Below, piece after piece: positions 11,575 through 11,936 of a DNA stretch of 11,936 nt (position 1 is its first letter; every line of letters starts with the position of its first letter). Source of the DNA: Nitrososphaeraceae archaeon (lineage in GTDB: Archaea > Thermoproteota > Nitrososphaeria > Nitrososphaerales > Nitrosopumilaceae); contig JAICHE010000020.1 in the NCBI GenBank assembly GCA_025922755.1, positions 1-11,936 on the forward strand, written 5' to 3'. The notes under the pieces are model-generated. The model was given only the letters and a program-made list of their open reading frames with translations, searched no databases and was not told the DNA's origin. A program made the translations under genes and the position numbers.

Positions 11575-11936
11575 TCCAGTTTACGTTCAATTTCTTTTCG
11601 AATAAATTTAGCAATTTTTTCCTTCTTTTTCCATCCAGAAGAATGTACTTTACCTGAGCCTATAATCAAAACCTCATTATTGTAGGAATTTTTCTGATAT
11701 TTAGAACCAATATCGTTAGCTATAATCATGTCTGCACCAGATTCTTTTAATTTTTTTTGAGCAGATTTTACCAAATCTTTTTTTGAGAGATTTGTTTCTG
11801 CCTTGAAGCCTACTAAAAATACATTTTTTTGCATTTTTTTGATTTCGTCAATGATTTTGGGCGCTTTTTTGAGGCTAATTTTGATCTTGTTTTGTGTACT
11901 TTTGATTTTTTTTCTGCTGGGATTCTCAGGGGTATA
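11571..11936 (-). CDS. coaBC: Phosphopantothenate-cysteine ligase domain of CoaBC, 3' part (5' end outside window)
   Basis: The frame is open to the right edge, so 121 C-terminal residues are seen. CoaBC couples phosphopantothenate to cysteine with CTP (CoaB) and decarboxylates the product (CoaC) in coenzyme A synthesis. The visible part is the end of CoaB: KKIKS (about residues 9-13 of the fragment) is the substrate/CTP lysine loop matching HKIKK of E. coli. It is followed by SLKKAPKIIDEIKK, the core VFLVGFKAET, and GADMIIANDIGSKYQKNSYNNEVLIIG, which carries the conserved AND and N-NEV elements. A terminal KKEKIAKFIRKEIERKL helix closes the domain. The internal methionine at 11834 lies mid-domain, so it is not the start. 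The stop overlaps the next gene's ATG (ATGA). It heads the leftward four-gene operon as far as can be seen. Confidence 0.9.
   Translation of the reverse strand, partial: YTPENPSRKKIKSTQNKIKISLKKAPKIIDEIKKMQKNVFLVGFKAETNLSKKDLVKSAQKKLKESGADMIIANDIGSKYQKNSYNNEVLIIGSGKVHSSGWKKKEKIAKFIRKEIERKLE

Noticed and set aside
11576..11936. Many T-runs on the plus strand that look like terminators
   Set aside because: They are the complement of AAA lysine codons within the lysine-rich coaBC frame.
1..11936. CRISPR array, tRNA/rRNA genes, IS elements, attachment sites or long inverted repeats
   Set aside because: On reading both strands I saw no spaced direct repeats, no cloverleaf-like segment in the short gaps, no transposase and no terminal repeats; a formal scan was not possible.

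Overview
The window is about 11.9 kb of AT-rich, gene-dense archaeal chromosome, and every recognisable gene is housekeeping. The organism is probably an ammonia-oxidising thaumarchaeon (Nitrososphaerota) of the Nitrosopumilus type. The main reasons are an sn-glycerol-1-phosphate dehydrogenase (the archaeal lipid stereochemistry enzyme), an archaeal proteasome beta subunit beside the KH/beta-CASP termination factor FttA, an archaeal NMN adenylyltransferase, a long archaeal FKBP and a stand-alone SepF. Low GC, lysine- and isoleucine-rich proteins and mostly leaderless genes with TATA-like boxes about 25-27 nt before the start codon fit this. The lineage is inferred from protein character; no 16S or search result is available.

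Layout, left to right. Positions 1-216 hold the 3' end of a membrane protein gene (+), which overlaps the end of rtcA (RNA 3'-phosphate cyclase, -). rtcA diverges from nadM (+), followed by a class V aminotransferase (+) with its own promoter and then a long FKBP (+, TTG start). FKBP converges on egsA (-) with one base between the stops. egsA diverges from psmB (+), followed by fttA (+). fttA runs 9 bp into a convergent short sepF (-). Upstream of sepF on the same strand lies a two-domain PP-loop tRNA thiolation-type enzyme (-), which diverges from a prolidase-type M24 peptidase (+). The right end is a leftward operon: coaBC (5' end outside the window), a 65-residue helical protein, a SAM methyltransferase and a single-pass membrane protein. 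The first three genes are joined by 4-nt stop/start overlaps.

Functions group into RNA and protein quality control (rtcA, fttA, psmB, FKBP, peptidase, tRNA thiolase), cofactor synthesis (nadM, coaBC), membrane lipid backbone (egsA) and a cell-division-type protein (sepF). Promoter spacing and Shine-Dalgarno placement argue for shorter N-termini than the longest frames at egsA, psmB, the tRNA thiolase and the peptidase; these corrected starts are used here. There are no tRNA or rRNA genes, CRISPR arrays, insertion sequences or long repeats, and no gene-free stretch above 300 bases. I found no defence island or clearly new multi-gene system. The best leads are a possible helix-coding mini-ORF in frame with sepF but cut off by a TAG, the unusual cysteine cluster in the thiolase, and the uncharacterised small genes coupled to coaBC.
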